From positions 1 to 64,000 of the forward strand of contig NZ_QVLT01000004.1 of NCBI RefSeq assembly GCF_003417065.2: a DNA stretch of 64,000 nt, given 5' to 3'. The stretch's first letter is position 1, and each line of letters opens with the position of its first letter. Below are positions 17,689 through 27,050 of this stretch, piece by piece. This DNA is from Hymenobacter lapidiphilus (GTDB lineage Bacteria; Bacteroidota; Bacteroidia; Cytophagales; Hymenobacteraceae). The position numbers and the translations under genes are program-made. Under the pieces are notes generated by a model. That model did not search any database, was not told where the DNA came from, and saw only the letters and a list, made by a program, of their open reading frames with translations.

Positions 17689-18387
17689 ATGCCCGAGCTA
17701 AGTATCATCATTCCTACCTATAACGAAGCCCCGCACATTGCCGGGCTGGTGCGCCAGCTGCGCCAGCTTGCCCCGTCCGGCGAGGCGGTAGAAATTCTGG
17801 TAGTTGATGCTCAAAGCCCCGATGGCACGGCCGCGCTGGCCGAGGCCGCCGGGGCCACTGTGCTGCCTGCCCCGCGCCCGGGCCGCGCCGCCCAAATGAA
17901 CTACGGCGCCGCCCACGCCACCGGCCGCATCCTGTACTTCGTGCACGCCGACGTCGGCATCTGCCCCGGTTACGTCACCACCATTGCCCAGGCCGTAGCG
18001 GCGGGCCACGCGGCCGGCTGCTACCGCTTCCGCTTCGACTCGGCCCACCCGCTGCTGCGCATCAACAGCTACGGTACCCGCTTTCCGGGCCTCATGAGCC
18101 GCGGTGGCGACCAGACGTTGTTCATCACCAAGGAGCTATTCGGGCAGCTGGGCGGCTTCAACGAGCGGTTTGTGGTGATGGAAGACTTCGAGATTATCCA
18201 GCGTATCCGCCGCGTGGCCTCGTTTTACATCGTGCCCCAAAGCGTGCTGGTATCGGCCCGCAAATACGAGCAGAACGGCTGGCTCCGCGTGCAGCTGGCC
18301 AACCTTACGGCCTTCATGCTGTACTTCATGCGCGTCGAGCCCGCCCGCATTGCCCGCACCTACAAAACGCTCATCAACCATCGGTAG
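17689..18387 (+). CDS. Family 2 glycosyltransferase, rSAM/selenodomain-associated transferase 2 type
   Basis: 232 residues, GT-A fold. The N-terminal nucleotide-binding motif is 'LSIIIPTYNEAPHIAGL', followed by 'VDAQSPDGTAAL', 'GRAAQMNYGAAHATG', the metal-binding 'VHADVGI' (DxD-like position), and 'VMEDFEIIQRIRR' with the acceptor-site ED. The length and the 'GRAxQMN' signature fit the TIGR04283 subgroup of small soluble glycosyltransferases. Members often occur with a DUF2064-type partner (TIGR04282), and one lies nearby at 20721. Two SDR-type genes lie between them, suggesting one pathway that modifies a sugar or sugar-like substrate. Confidence 0.88.
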   Translation: MPELSIIIPTYNEAPHIAGLVRQLRQLAPSGEAVEILVVDAQSPDGTAALAEAAGATVLPAPRPGRAAQMNYGAAHATGRILYFVHADVGICPGYVTTIAQAVAAGHAAGCYRFRFDSAHPLLRINSYGTRFPGLMSRGGDQTLFITKELFGQLGGFNERFVVMEDFEIIQRIRRVASFYIVPQSVLVSARKYEQNGWLRVQLANLTAFMLYFMRVEPARIARTYKTLINHR

Positions 18388-18420
18388 GTAGGTTTTGGTG
18401 GGTGGGAAAGAGGAAGGAAA

Positions 18421-18555
18421 AACGTCATTCAGAGCATGTGGCGCATAGAGCCAGGGACGAAGAATCTCGCGTGATATTCTTGAACGACTGTTTAATCATC
18501 AGCTCACGAGATTCTTCGTCCCTGGCTCTATGCGCCACATGCTCTGAATGACGTT
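18421..18555. repeat. Family C palindrome (GTCATTCAGAGC type), long arms
   Basis: The left arm starting AACGTCATTCAGAGCATGTG (18421) and the right arm ending in its complement (18555) pair over roughly 50 bases with almost no mismatch. Both arms carry the same extra segment (around TGGCGCATAGAGCCAGGGAC) that the copy at 41870 lacks. Confidence 0.92.
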
Positions 18556-18581
18556 CTACTGTCGTCGTTATCCGATTTCCT

Positions 18582-19593
18582 GTGTCTGACAATCAAAGCC
18601 TACTTAACCCAAAGTCGGTCCTCGTTACCGGGGCCAATGGTTTTCTGGGCCGCCACCTGGTAGCCGAACTGCACCGCCGGGGCCACGCCGTGCGGGCGCT
18701 GGTGCGGCCCGGCACCGCGCCGCCTTTTCCGGCCGAGCGGGGCGTAAGCTATGTTGAAGCCGACCTGGCCCAGCCTGCCACTGGCCGGCGCGGCTACCGG
18801 TTGCGGGGCCATCATTCATGCCGCCGCGCTGGCCAGCGTGAACCCGGCGCGCAACCCGGCACTGTGGGCGGTGAACGTGGAGGGCACCCGCGCCGTGCTG
18901 GCCGAGGCCCGCCGCGCCGGCGTACGGCGGCTGGTGTATGTAGGCACGGCCAACGTATTCGGCTTCGGAACCCGGGAAAACCCCGGCGACGAAACCCGGC
19001 CCTACGCCGGCGCCCGCTACGGCCTCGACTACATGGACAGCAAGCGCGCCGCCACCAACCTCGTGCTGCAAACCGTGGCCGATGAGCAGCTGCCGGCCGT
19101 GCTCGTGCACCCCACCTTCATGCTCGGCCCCGACGATGCCAAACCAACTTCGGGGGCGCTGCTGCTGGAAATTTACCGCGGCAAAGTGCCCGGCTACCCG
19201 CCTGGCGGCAAAAACTACGTGCACGTGCGCGACGTGGCCCACGCCACCGTAAATGCGCTGAATCTGGGGAGGGTGGGAGAGTCGTACATTCTGGGCAATG
19301 AAAACCTGAGCTACCACGAAGCCTTTGCTCTGATGGCCGACTTAATGAGCGTACCGGCCCCGCGCTGGCCCCTGCCGGCCGGCCTGGCCCAGCTCTACGG
19401 CGAACTGTGCAGCCTGCAAACCCGCCTCACAGGCCGTCCGGGCCGCCTGAACGCCGCCATGACAGCCGTGGCCAACGACGGGCACTACTTCGCAGTAGAG
19501 AAGGCCCGCCGCGAGCTGGGCCTGCCCCAAACGCCCATAGCCGAGGCCATAACCGACGCCTTCGCCTGGTTTCGAGCCCAACAGTATATTTGA
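18582..19593 (+). CDS. NAD-dependent epimerase/dehydratase family protein, frameshifted near 18785
   Basis: An extended short-chain dehydrogenase. It begins at GTG 18582 with 'SVLVTGANGFLGRHLVAEL' (TGxxGFLG nucleotide motif) and runs to about 'EADLAQPAT'. There the frame breaks (18780-18792), and the next frame continues the same protein with 'GCGAIIHAAALASVNPAR' and then 'VYVGTANVFGFG'. The active-site region that follows is 'YGLDYMDSKRAATN', in which the usual YxxxK appears as Y-x-D-S-K with Tyr and Lys four apart. The C-terminus ends 'AFAWFRAQQYI'. The full protein would be about 336 residues. It is followed 4 bases later by a classical SDR gene and lies in the glycosyltransferase group. 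It is probably functional if the shift is a sequencing error. Confidence 0.82.
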
Positions 19594-19597
19594 TAGT

Positions 19598-20548
19598 ATG
19601 TGGAAAGAAAGTCCGGCCCCGGTCGATAGTGAGCCTGCCCTGTCCTTATCCCCAACACCGGCGGTACTGGTGTCAACGGAAAAGGCCGTAACCGGTGCCC
19701 AGGTAGCGGCGCGCGTCCCCCGGGCCCTGCCCACGGTGGGGCCGCTGGCCGGCAAGGTGGCCCTGGTTACGGGTTCCGAGTCGGGCATTGGGCGCGAAAC
19801 GGCGCGGGCCCTGGGCGCCGCCGGGGCTGCCGTAGTGCTCAACGGCCTGCGCCCCGACTACCTCGAAGCCACCCGCCAGCAGCTCGAAGCGGCCGGCGCC
19901 ACCGTGGCCGCCTGCCTGGCCGACGTAACCGACTACGCCGCCTGCGAGGCTCTGGTGGCGACAACCCTGGCCGAGTTCGGCCGGCTCGATATCCTGGTGG
20001 CCAACGCCAGCATCTCGCAGCGGGCCTATTTCCGCGACATGGACCCCGACGTGTTCCGGCGGGTGCTCGACAGCAACGTGTACGGGGCCGTTTTTCCGCT
20101 GAAAGCCGCCTTGCCGCACCTGCTCGAAAGTAAGGGCAGCATCACGTTCATTTCCTCCATTTCGGCTCTAAACGGGATGCCCAGCGGCTCGGCCTACTGC
20201 GCCGGCAAGGCGGCCCTCACCAATCTGGCCCATACCCTGCGCCTGGAGCTGGATTGTACCGGCGTGCATTTTGGGGTGGTACACATTGGCTTCACCGAAA
20301 ACGACGACGACAAACGGGTGCTCGATGCCGCCGGCCAGCCCGTGCCCATTGCCTACCGCAAGCCCCGCTGGCAGAAAACCCAGGCCGAAGTAGCCGCCAT
20401 CATCGTGCGCCACATCCGCAAGCGGCGGCAGCGCACCGTTATTTCGGCCCTGGGCTGGATCATTGCCATCGTCCACGGCAACTTCCCCCGCCTCGGCGAC
20501 TGGGTGGTGCTGACGAGCATGCGGCGGTTACGGAAGTTTTATGAGTGA
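19598..20548 (+). CDS. Short-chain dehydrogenase/reductase (SDR)
   Basis: 316 residues. After an N-terminal extension of about 50 residues with no clear motif comes the Rossmann fold: 'KVALVTGSESGIGRETARAL' (TGxxxGIG), 'ADVTDYAACEALV', 'LDILVANASIS', catalytic Ser in 'TFISSISAL', and YxxxK in 'SAYCAGKAALTN'. A C-terminal hydrophobic segment ('ISALGWIIAIVHGNF') suggests membrane association. Its start lies 4 bases after the epimerase stop, so the two are in one operon. The N-terminal extension is unusual for the family and an internal start is possible. Confidence 0.88.
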   Translation: MWKESPAPVDSEPALSLSPTPAVLVSTEKAVTGAQVAARVPRALPTVGPLAGKVALVTGSESGIGRETARALGAAGAAVVLNGLRPDYLEATRQQLEAAGATVAACLADVTDYAACEALVATTLAEFGRLDILVANASISQRAYFRDMDPDVFRRVLDSNVYGAVFPLKAALPHLLESKGSITFISSISALNGMPSGSAYCAGKAALTNLAHTLRLELDCTGVHFGVVHIGFTENDDDKRVLDAAGQPVPIAYRKPRWQKTQAEVAAIIVRHIRKRRQRTVISALGWIIAIVHGNFPRLGDWVVLTSMRRLRKFYE

Positions 20549-20554
20549 GGAAAA

Positions 20555-20622
20555 GCTGCGATGGTAATTGGGTAAGAGAAGAGCGGCTCATGCTTGTTCT
20601 CTTACCCAATTACCACCGCAGC
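20555..20622. repeat. Stem-loop between SDR and DUF2064-type gene
   Basis: GCTGCGATGGTAATTGGGTA (from 20555), continuing into AGAGAA, pairs with TTCTCTTACCCAATTACCA through CCGCAGC (ending 20622) around a 16-base loop. Like the other palindromes it begins a few bases after a stop codon. There is no T run after it, so a plain terminator is less likely. Confidence 0.85.
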
Positions 20623-20720
20623 CGTCAATCCATCCCGGCCAGCTCTGCCGTACATTGCGCCTCGCAAGCAGCACCCGGCAATGTGCCGGCTGAAATCCCA
20701 TTCAAGTCCAGCCCCTGCCA

Positions 20721-21413
20721 GTGCTTTCTGTCGCCCCGCGCTCCGCTACTGCCGTTTTGCTCTTCAGCCGCCTGGCGGGCGAGGAAGCCGCGCACAAGCG
20801 CTTCGGCAACGGGCCCGCTGCGGCGGTGGCAGCCCAGCTGATTGCCCGGGCCACGGCCACAGCCCGGCAGGCAGGCGTCGATTTTCTGCACTTTGGCACC
20901 GGCCAGCAGGTGGGCCACACGTTTGGGCAGCGGCTGGTTTCGGCCCTGGCTTACGGCTTCGGGCTGGGCTACGAGCGGCTGGTGGTTATTGGCAACGACT
21001 GCCCCCAGCTGACGCCCGCACGGCTGCGCCAGGCCGTGGCCGGCCTCGAAACGGCCGATGCCGTGCTAGGCCCCGATTTGGCCGGGGGCGTGTACCTGCT
21101 GGGCGTTAATCGCGCTTTTTTCGTGGCCGAGGCCTGGGCCGTGCTGCCTTGGCAGACCGCCACCCTGCATCAGGCCCTGGGCCGCTGCCTGCGCCACGCC
21201 GGCGCTATCGTGCGCCGGCTCCGGCCCCTGGCCGACGTAAACAACGCCTACGATCTGGCGCGGGTGCTGCGCCGGCTGCCCGCCGCGGCATTGCGCCGCC
21301 GCCTGTTGCGCCTGCTGCGGCCTGCCAGCCCGGTGCGCCTGGCCCTGCGGCCCCGCCTGCGGGCGGCGGTTGTAGCCGCGCCACTGCCCCTGCGCGGGCC
21401 GCCCGCCAGCTGA
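20721..21413 (+). CDS. DUF2064 glycosyltransferase-A-like protein (rSAM/selenodomain-associated transferase 1 type)
   Basis: 230 residues with the pattern of the DUF2064/TIGR04282 family: 'TAVLLFSRLAGEEAAHKRF' near the N-terminus, 'FGQRLVSALAYGFGLGYERL', 'VVIGNDCPQLTPARLRQAV', and 'DAVLGPDLAGGVYLLGVNRA' (the GP..GG.YL.G signature). It is a predicted GT-A nucleotidyl- or glycosyltransferase; no substrate is established for most members. The last 40 residues are Arg/Leu/Pro-rich and may be poorly conserved. It pairs functionally with the TIGR04283-type enzyme at 17689, and the TonB receptor gene follows after 110 bases. Confidence 0.8.
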   Translation: MLSVAPRSATAVLLFSRLAGEEAAHKRFGNGPAAAVAAQLIARATATARQAGVDFLHFGTGQQVGHTFGQRLVSALAYGFGLGYERLVVIGNDCPQLTPARLRQAVAGLETADAVLGPDLAGGVYLLGVNRAFFVAEAWAVLPWQTATLHQALGRCLRHAGAIVRRLRPLADVNNAYDLARVLRRLPAAALRRRLLRLLRPASPVRLALRPRLRAAVVAAPLPLRGPPAS

Positions 21414-21522
21414 GAACCTTTGCGAATGGCCCACTTACGGGCGGTTGGGGTGCCGGATGGCGGCCTTGCCGGCCCGCAGGTGCGCCCGGGTTTCAGTTTT
21501 AAGGTGTTTTAGTTTTTTTCAG

Positions 21523-24500
21523 ATGAGTAAATTTGCCGCTTTCGCAGTGTCTTCGCTGTGTCTGCTGGTGCTGCCCGTGTCGGCGGCGCTGGCGCAATCC
21601 GTCGATTTAGTGGTGTCGGTAGTGGATGTGGGCACCCGCCAGCCGGTGGTGGGCCAAGTGGTGCACCTTGATAACGCCGCCATTGGTTTTAGCACCCAGC
21701 AAACCACTGATAATCAGGGCAAAGTCCGCTTTCGGGGCCTGAGCACGGCCGGCTCCTACGCCGTGAGCACCGATTTATCGGACAAGTTCCAGCCGGTGCG
21801 TGAGGCCAACATTCTGCTGCGTTCCAACTCCAGCCCGAGCGTGACGCTGGTGCTGCCGCGCGCCAGCGGGCAGGCCTTGGGCGAGGTAACGGTGCGGGCC
21901 CCCAACGCCACCACCATCAACACCCAGAACGCCGAGGTAGCCTCCCAGCTCTCGGCCCGCGAGTTGCGCCAGATACCCATTGAAGCGCGCGACATCACCC
22001 GCGCCCTTTACCGCCTGCCCAACGTCACGCAGGCCACCGGCTTCTTCACCGAAGCGCCTAACGTGAGCATCAATGGGGCCAACGGCCTGTACACCAACTA
22101 CCTGATTGATGGTCTCGACAACAACGAGAACTTCCTGGGCGGTCAGCGCTTCGCCATCCCAACGGGTTTCGTGCAGAACCTGAACGTGCTGACCAACAAC
22201 TTCTCGACGGAGTACGGCAACTCGGCCAACGGCATCGTCAACGTCACTACCAAGTCAGGCTCGAACGAGCTGAGCGGCGAGGCGTTTTACCTGACCCGGC
22301 CCGGTCCGGGCATTGATGGCAAGTCGGATTTTGCGCAGCGCGACCTGTCGGGTAACCAGGTGAAAAGCGGCTTCCAGCGCCAGCAGTTTGGCTTTGGCGT
22401 GGGCGGGGCATTGGTGAAGGACAAGACGTTCTTCTTTCTGAACGCCGAGCAGACCTTCGACCTGAAGGATAACCTGTTGAATTCGCCCGCGCTGGGCGTG
22501 AACGAGAGCGTGCGGGGCCAGAACCGCTTCACCTACCTCAGCACCCGCCTCGACCAGCGTTGGAATGACCGGTTTACCTCTTCGCTGCGGGCCAATGTGG
22601 GCATCGTGAACATTGAGCGGCAGGGCGGTGGCCTCGACGGCGGCGTGAACTTCAACTCGGCCGGCAACCAGCAGGACCGCAACTCGGTGAGCATTGCCTC
22701 GCAGAACGTGTACGTGGGCGAGCGAATCACCTCCGAAACCAGCCTGCAGTATGCCCGCTTCCGCTGGAACTACGCCAAGGCCAACAATCCTAACAGCCCC
22801 GACGTGGGCGTGCGCGGCCCCGACGGGCAGACCATTGCCGTGCTCGGCCATCCCGGCTACCTGTTCGATGCGCTGGAAAACACCTGGCAGGGCCAGCAGA
22901 AGTTCACCTACCTGGCCGGCCGCAACACCTTCAAGGCGGGTTTTGGGCTGATCAGTTCCCAGCACTCGCTGTTCGGCGGCGGCAACCCCAACGGCAGCTA
23001 CACCGTGCAGCTGAGCGCCACTCAGCTGGCAGCACTGCGGGCCCGCAACCTCGGCGGCGGCCTGAGCATCAACGATATTCCGGCCGACGTGCAGGTAGTG
23101 AACTACGGTGTGGAGCTGCGGCCGGCGTCGTTCGGGACCACCCAGAACCTGTATAACATCTACCTCGAAGACCTGGTGGCCGTAACCGACCGCCTGAACC
23201 TGACGCTGGGCCTGCGCTACGACTACGACAACCTCTCGAAGGGCGGCTCCGACAAGGATGACTTCAATAACATCGCGCCCCGCGCCAGCTTCAACTACCA
23301 GCTCACCGAGCGCAGCAGCCTGCGCGGCGGTTTCGGCCTGTTCTACGACAAGATTCAGTACGCCATTTACAGCGACGCGCTGCAGCAGAACACCACCTCG
23401 GCTGACTACCGCGCCCAGCTGACGGAGCTGGTGCGGGTGGGCGCGCTGCCCGCCGACACCGACCTGGGGCGGGTGACGTTTGCCGGCAACGCCGGGGCCT
23501 CGTTCAATAACACCACCTACCTCAACGGCCCTTCGGCGGCCAGCCTGCAGGGCCAGCGGGAGGCTTCGTTCAGCAACGAACGGCGCATCCTCAATCCCAA
23601 CGGCTACCAGAACCCCTACACCCAGCAGAGCACGTTGGGCTACCAGTACCAGGTAGGCGAGCGGACGCTGTTCTACGCCGATGCCGTGTTCAACCGCTCG
23701 TTTAATCTGCTGCGGCTGGCCAGCCTGAACGGGGCCGCCAACTACCCCGTAACCGACCCCGCCAACGTGGTGGTACGCACTGCGGCCCAGGCCGATGCCA
23801 GCCGCCCAATACCGATTCTGACCGATGCCAATGGTCCTTATGCCAACATCAACGGCCAGAAAGTGCGCGGCGTGGCCCGCGACATTATCGTGAGTGAAAC
23901 CGCCGGCCGCTCGCGCTACCTGGCGCTTAACCTGAACCTAAAGCGCGACTTGCTCGCCGACGATAAGTACGGCTACCGCTTAAGCTACTCGCTGTCCAAC
24001 CTCAAAAACGACACCGAGGACATCAACTTCCGCGCCCAGAACGCCAACCAGTACGGCACGGAATACGCTAACTCCATCAATGACCGTACCCACGTGTTCA
24101 ATGCCCTGGGCTTCTACCAGCCCATCCGCAACCTGAACTTCAACGTGGCGGCGCTGGTGCAAAGTGGCCAGCCCATCAACCGCGTGGCCGGGGGCTATCC
24201 GGTGCCGGGCGCCTTCAACCCCGACGGCTCGCCGGTACTCACCAACGACCTCAACGGCGACGGCAGCTCGTTCAGCACTGCTTACCTGGGCAACGCCGAC
24301 CGGTTTCCGGGCGAAGGCCGCAACTCCGACCGGTTGCCCTGGTCGAAGACGATTGACGCGGGGCTGCAGTATAACTTCCTCTTTGGCGAGAAGCTCAGCC
24401 GGCTCGAAATCCGGGCCGATGTGTTCAACGTCTTCAACACCCAGAACCTGAGCGGCTACGCCAACAACGCCACCCAGAGCAACCAGATTCAGGTGGGCCC

Positions 24501-24576
24501 CGAAGGCTCAGGCATCGTGCGCAAAAATGCCAGTGCCCCCCGCCAGTTCCAGTTCGGCGCCCGCTACGCGTTTTAA
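21523..24576 (+). CDS. TonB-dependent receptor with N-terminal carboxypeptidase-like domain (Oar-like)
   Basis: 1017 residues from ATG 21523. The signal peptide (MSKFAAFAVSSLCLLVLP...ALAQ) is followed by a CarboxypepD regulatory-like domain (about 26-110; 'VDVGTRQPVVGQVVHLD', 'TDNQGKVRFRGLS'). The plug then has 'ALGEVTVRAPNATTINT', 'ITRALYRLPNVTQATGF' and 'YLIDGLDNNENFLGGQRF'. The large barrel ends 'APRQFQFGARYAF', with the terminal Phe typical for BAM recognition. It stands directly upstream of a substrate-binding lipoprotein and ABC importer genes in the same direction, so I infer it is the outer-membrane step of that uptake system. Confidence 0.9.
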   Translation: MSKFAAFAVSSLCLLVLPVSAALAQSVDLVVSVVDVGTRQPVVGQVVHLDNAAIGFSTQQTTDNQGKVRFRGLSTAGSYAVSTDLSDKFQPVREANILLRSNSSPSVTLVLPRASGQALGEVTVRAPNATTINTQNAEVASQLSARELRQIPIEARDITRALYRLPNVTQATGFFTEAPNVSINGANGLYTNYLIDGLDNNENFLGGQRFAIPTGFVQNLNVLTNNFSTEYGNSANGIVNVTTKSGSNELSGEAFYLTRPGPGIDGKSDFAQRDLSGNQVKSGFQRQQFGFGVGGALVKDKTFFFLNAEQTFDLKDNLLNSPALGVNESVRGQNRFTYLSTRLDQRWNDRFTSSLRANVGIVNIERQGGGLDGGVNFNSAGNQQDRNSVSIASQNVYVGERITSETSLQYARFRWNYAKANNPNSPDVGVRGPDGQTIAVLGHPGYLFDALENTWQGQQKFTYLAGRNTFKAGFGLISSQHSLFGGGNPNGSYTVQLSATQLAALRARNLGGGLSINDIPADVQVVNYGVELRPASFGTTQNLYNIYLEDLVAVTDRLNLTLGLRYDYDNLSKGGSDKDDFNNIAPRASFNYQLTERSSLRGGFGLFYDKIQYAIYSDALQQNTTSADYRAQLTELVRVGALPADTDLGRVTFAGNAGASFNNTTYLNGPSAASLQGQREASFSNERRILNPNGYQNPYTQQSTLGYQYQVGERTLFYADAVFNRSFNLLRLASLNGAANYPVTDPANVVVRTAAQADASRPIPILTDANGPYANINGQKVRGVARDIIVSETAGRSRYLALNLNLKRDLLADDKYGYRLSYSLSNLKNDTEDINFRAQNANQYGTEYANSINDRTHVFNALGFYQPIRNLNFNVAALVQSGQPINRVAGGYPVPGAFNPDGSPVLTNDLNGDGSSFSTAYLGNADRFPGEGRNSDRLPWSKTIDAGLQYNFLFGEKLSRLEIRADVFNVFNTQNLSGYANNATQSNQIQVGPEGSGIVRKNASAPRQFQFGARYAF

Positions 24577-24584
24577 TCAGATTC

Positions 24585-24745
24585 CACCTTCGGCTCCTTC
24601 CCGTCAACCCCACCCCAACCCCTCCCCAAAAGGGAGGGGCTCTAGTTATAGAACTTAGAGGGCTAGAAATCTAGCAGGCTAAAATTAGAGCCCCTCCCTT
24701 CTGGGGAGGGGTTGGGGTGGGGTTGACGGGGAGGAACCGAAGGTG
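24585..24745. repeat. Family F palindrome (ACCCCAACCCCTCCCC type)
   Basis: CACCTTCGGCTCCTTC (24585-24600) and the following CCGTCAACCCCACCCCAACC pair with the complementary run ending CCGAAGGTG at 24745, 161 bases in all. Each arm also contains its own small CTCCC/GGGAG hairpin. It begins 9 bases after the receptor stop codon and ends 19 bases before the binding-protein start. Confidence 0.92.
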
Positions 24746-24764
24746 AGTTGTTTACAAGCTCAAC

Positions 24765-25979
24765 ATGAAAACCTTCTTCCTTTTCCTTCCCATCCTCGCC
24801 CTGCTGGCTGGCTGCAACTCGGGCGAGCAAACCAAAACGCCTGAGCAGACGCTGGCCCAGACCTGGCCGAAAATTGAGGCGGCGGGCAAGGGCCAGCCGG
24901 TAAGCATGCTGATGTGGATGGGCGACCCGCTCATCAATAAATACATGCAGACCTACGTGAAGCCCGAGCTGCAGCGCCGCTACGGCATCGAGCTGCAGAT
25001 TGCGGCCAGCCAGGGCGCGCAGCTGGTGCAGACGCTTGCCGCCGAGCAGCAGGCGGGTCAGCCAAGCGAGGCCGATATGGTCTGGATTAACGGCGAAACA
25101 TTTTACCAGCTTCGGCAGGTGAATGCCCTGCTCGGGCCCTTCGTGGACAAGCTGCCCAACGCCCCGCTGCTCGACCTGGAAAACCCATTCATCAACACCG
25201 ATTTCCAGCAGCCGGTGGCCGGCATGGAGGCTCCCTGGGGCAACGTGCAGTTCAACTTCATCTACGATTCGGCGCGGGTGGTCAACCCGCCGAAGTCGTT
25301 TGCCGAGCTGCCAGCCTTCGTGCGGGCTCATCCCGGCCAGTTCACTATCCCGAACGAGTTTACGGGCATGACGCTGCTCAAATCGTGGATGATTGCGCTG
25401 TCGGGCGACCCGAAGCTGTTCCAGGGCAAGTTTGACGAGGCCGTGTACAACAAGTGGTCGGGCGAGCTATGGAAGACCATCAACCAGAGCAAGCCCTATT
25501 TCTGGAAGGAAGGCCGCACGTTCCCTGAGCAGCTGGCCCCGCTGCACCAGCTGTTTGCCAACGGCGAGGTGGCCTTCACCTTCTCCAACAACGACGCCGA
25601 GGTGGACAATAAGGTGAACCAGAAGGTGTTTCCGGCCACGGCCCGGGCCTACGTGCCGGCCCCCGGCACCATCCGCAACTCGCACTACCTGGGCGTGGTG
25701 CGCGGGGCCCAGCACCCCGAGGCGGCTATGCTGGTCATCAACTTCCTGATTTCGCCCGAGGCCCAGCTGAAAAAGATGGACCCCAACGTGTGGGGCGACC
25801 ATACGGTGCTCAACCTGGCCGCCCTCACGCCCCAACAACGGCAGCAGTTTCAGCAGTTGCCCTCGCGCCGCTACGCCCCGCGCCGCGAAAACCTGCAAAA
25901 CCTGGCCCTCATGGAGCCCGACCCCGAGTACATGACCCGGCTGTTCAAGGATTTTCGGACGGAGGTGATTGAGAAGTAG
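24765..25979 (+). CDS. ABC transporter substrate-binding lipoprotein, YnjB-like
   Basis: 404 residues. The lipoprotein signal is MKTFFLFLPILALLAGC, with the lipobox Cys at 17. The mature protein follows the YnjB pattern: 'MLMWMGDPLINKYMQTYV', 'EADMVWINGETFYQLRQ', 'GMEAPWGNVQFNFIYDSARV', 'GQFTIPNEFTGMTLLKSWM', 'GTIRNSHYLGVVRGAQHPE' and 'INFLISPEAQLKKMDPNVWG'. In E. coli ynjBCD form an importer whose substrate is not firmly known. Here the protein would sit in the periplasm between the TonB receptor and the permeases. Confidence 0.87.
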   Translation: MKTFFLFLPILALLAGCNSGEQTKTPEQTLAQTWPKIEAAGKGQPVSMLMWMGDPLINKYMQTYVKPELQRRYGIELQIAASQGAQLVQTLAAEQQAGQPSEADMVWINGETFYQLRQVNALLGPFVDKLPNAPLLDLENPFINTDFQQPVAGMEAPWGNVQFNFIYDSARVVNPPKSFAELPAFVRAHPGQFTIPNEFTGMTLLKSWMIALSGDPKLFQGKFDEAVYNKWSGELWKTINQSKPYFWKEGRTFPEQLAPLHQLFANGEVAFTFSNNDAEVDNKVNQKVFPATARAYVPAPGTIRNSHYLGVVRGAQHPEAAMLVINFLISPEAQLKKMDPNVWGDHTVLNLAALTPQQRQQFQQLPSRRYAPRRENLQNLALMEPDPEYMTRLFKDFRTEVIEK

Positions 25980-25990
25980 CTGTTGGGACT

Positions 25991-26163
25991 GCGCCTCACC
26001 CCCCGGCCCCCTCTCCGAAAAAGGAGAGGGGGAGCCTAACAGAATAGATGGCCTCGGTTAACTAAAATTCGTCCGTTATATCCAGCATATTGCATTGGCC
26101 ATCGGCCCAAGTCGTCCGGCACCCCCTCTCCTTTTTCGGAGAGGGGGCCGGGGGGTGAGGCGC
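25991..26163. repeat. Family G palindrome (CCCCCTCTCC type), nested hairpins
   Basis: GCGCCTCACCCCCCGGCCCC (from 25991) pairs with the complementary right end GGGGCCGGGGGGTGAGGCGC (to 26163). Each arm carries its own inner hairpin, CCCCTCTCC with GGAGAGGGG around GAAAAA or TTTTTC. The middle 80 bases are AT-richer. It starts 11 bases after the binding-protein stop and ends 19 bases before the permease start. Confidence 0.93.
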
Positions 26164-26182
26164 AACGCAAGAACGACGTTCA

Positions 26183-27034
26183 ATGAAACCCATCAAACCC
26201 ATTCTGCCGCTTTACGCCCTGCTCGTTATCGGCCTGCCGCTGGCGGGGCTGGGCTACGCGCTGCTGGGTAGCGTGGGCGTGGTGGGGCCACTGGCCGGGG
26301 ACTTTACGGGGGAATACTGGCAGGCGCTGGGCCACGAGCCGGGCCTGGCGTATGCGGCATTGTACAGCTTCTGGATTGCGGGGGCCTCGGTGGGTATTTC
26401 GGTGGTGCTGGCGCTGTTGCTGGTGCTGCGGGCGCAACCCACGCTGCAGCGTGGGCCGCTGCCGGGGCTGTTGTACGTGCCGCTCGTGATGCCCGCGCTG
26501 GTGGTGGCCTTCTACCTGTTTCAGCTGCTGAGCCGCAGTGGCTTGCTCTCGCGCATCAGCTTCCGGCTGGGCCTGACGGACAGCCTGGAGGCCTTCCCCG
26601 AGCTGGTGCAGGATGCGGCAGGAGTGGGCATCATCATGGCCCACGTGCTGCTCACGTTTCCGTTTCTCACGCTGCTGTTCCAGGCTATCTACCAGGAAAG
26701 CCGGCTGGCCGAGCTAGGGCAGCTCACGAGTACGCTTGGGGCCAGCGCAGGGCAGTTTCGGCGGCGGGTGGCGGCGCCGCTGCTGCTGCGCCGGGCCGCG
26801 CCCACGGTGCTGCTCAGCTTCATTGCCACGCTCGGCGCCTACGACATTCCGCTGCTGCTGGGCCGCCCGTACCCGCAGATGCTGAGCGTGTTCATCATCA
26901 CCAAGCTCCAGCGCTTCGACCTGCGCGAGTTACCCGCCGCCTACCTGGCCGGGTTCCTGGTGGCTGCGGGGCTGATAGGGCTTATTTTGCTGCTGTTGCG
27001 GCTGGTAAACCGGAGCAAAGTGGAGGCGGGGTGA
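26183..27034 (+). CDS. ABC transporter permease 1 (YnjC N-half-like)
   Basis: 283 residues, about six transmembrane helices. The cytoplasmic EAA-type coupling loop is 'ELGQLTSTLGASAGQFRRRV' followed by 'AAPLLL' (about 176-201). It forms the inner-membrane channel with the second permease at 27207. E. coli YnjC is a single long permease, whereas here the two halves are separate genes with a palindrome between them. The start at ATG 26183 follows the palindrome by 19 bases. Confidence 0.88.
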   Translation: MKPIKPILPLYALLVIGLPLAGLGYALLGSVGVVGPLAGDFTGEYWQALGHEPGLAYAALYSFWIAGASVGISVVLALLLVLRAQPTLQRGPLPGLLYVPLVMPALVVAFYLFQLLSRSGLLSRISFRLGLTDSLEAFPELVQDAAGVGIIMAHVLLTFPFLTLLFQAIYQESRLAELGQLTSTLGASAGQFRRRVAAPLLLRRAAPTVLLSFIATLGAYDIPLLLGRPYPQMLSVFIITKLQRFDLRELPAAYLAGFLVAAGLIGLILLLLRLVNRSKVEAG

Positions 27035-27050
27035 GATGATTAACAAGAGT

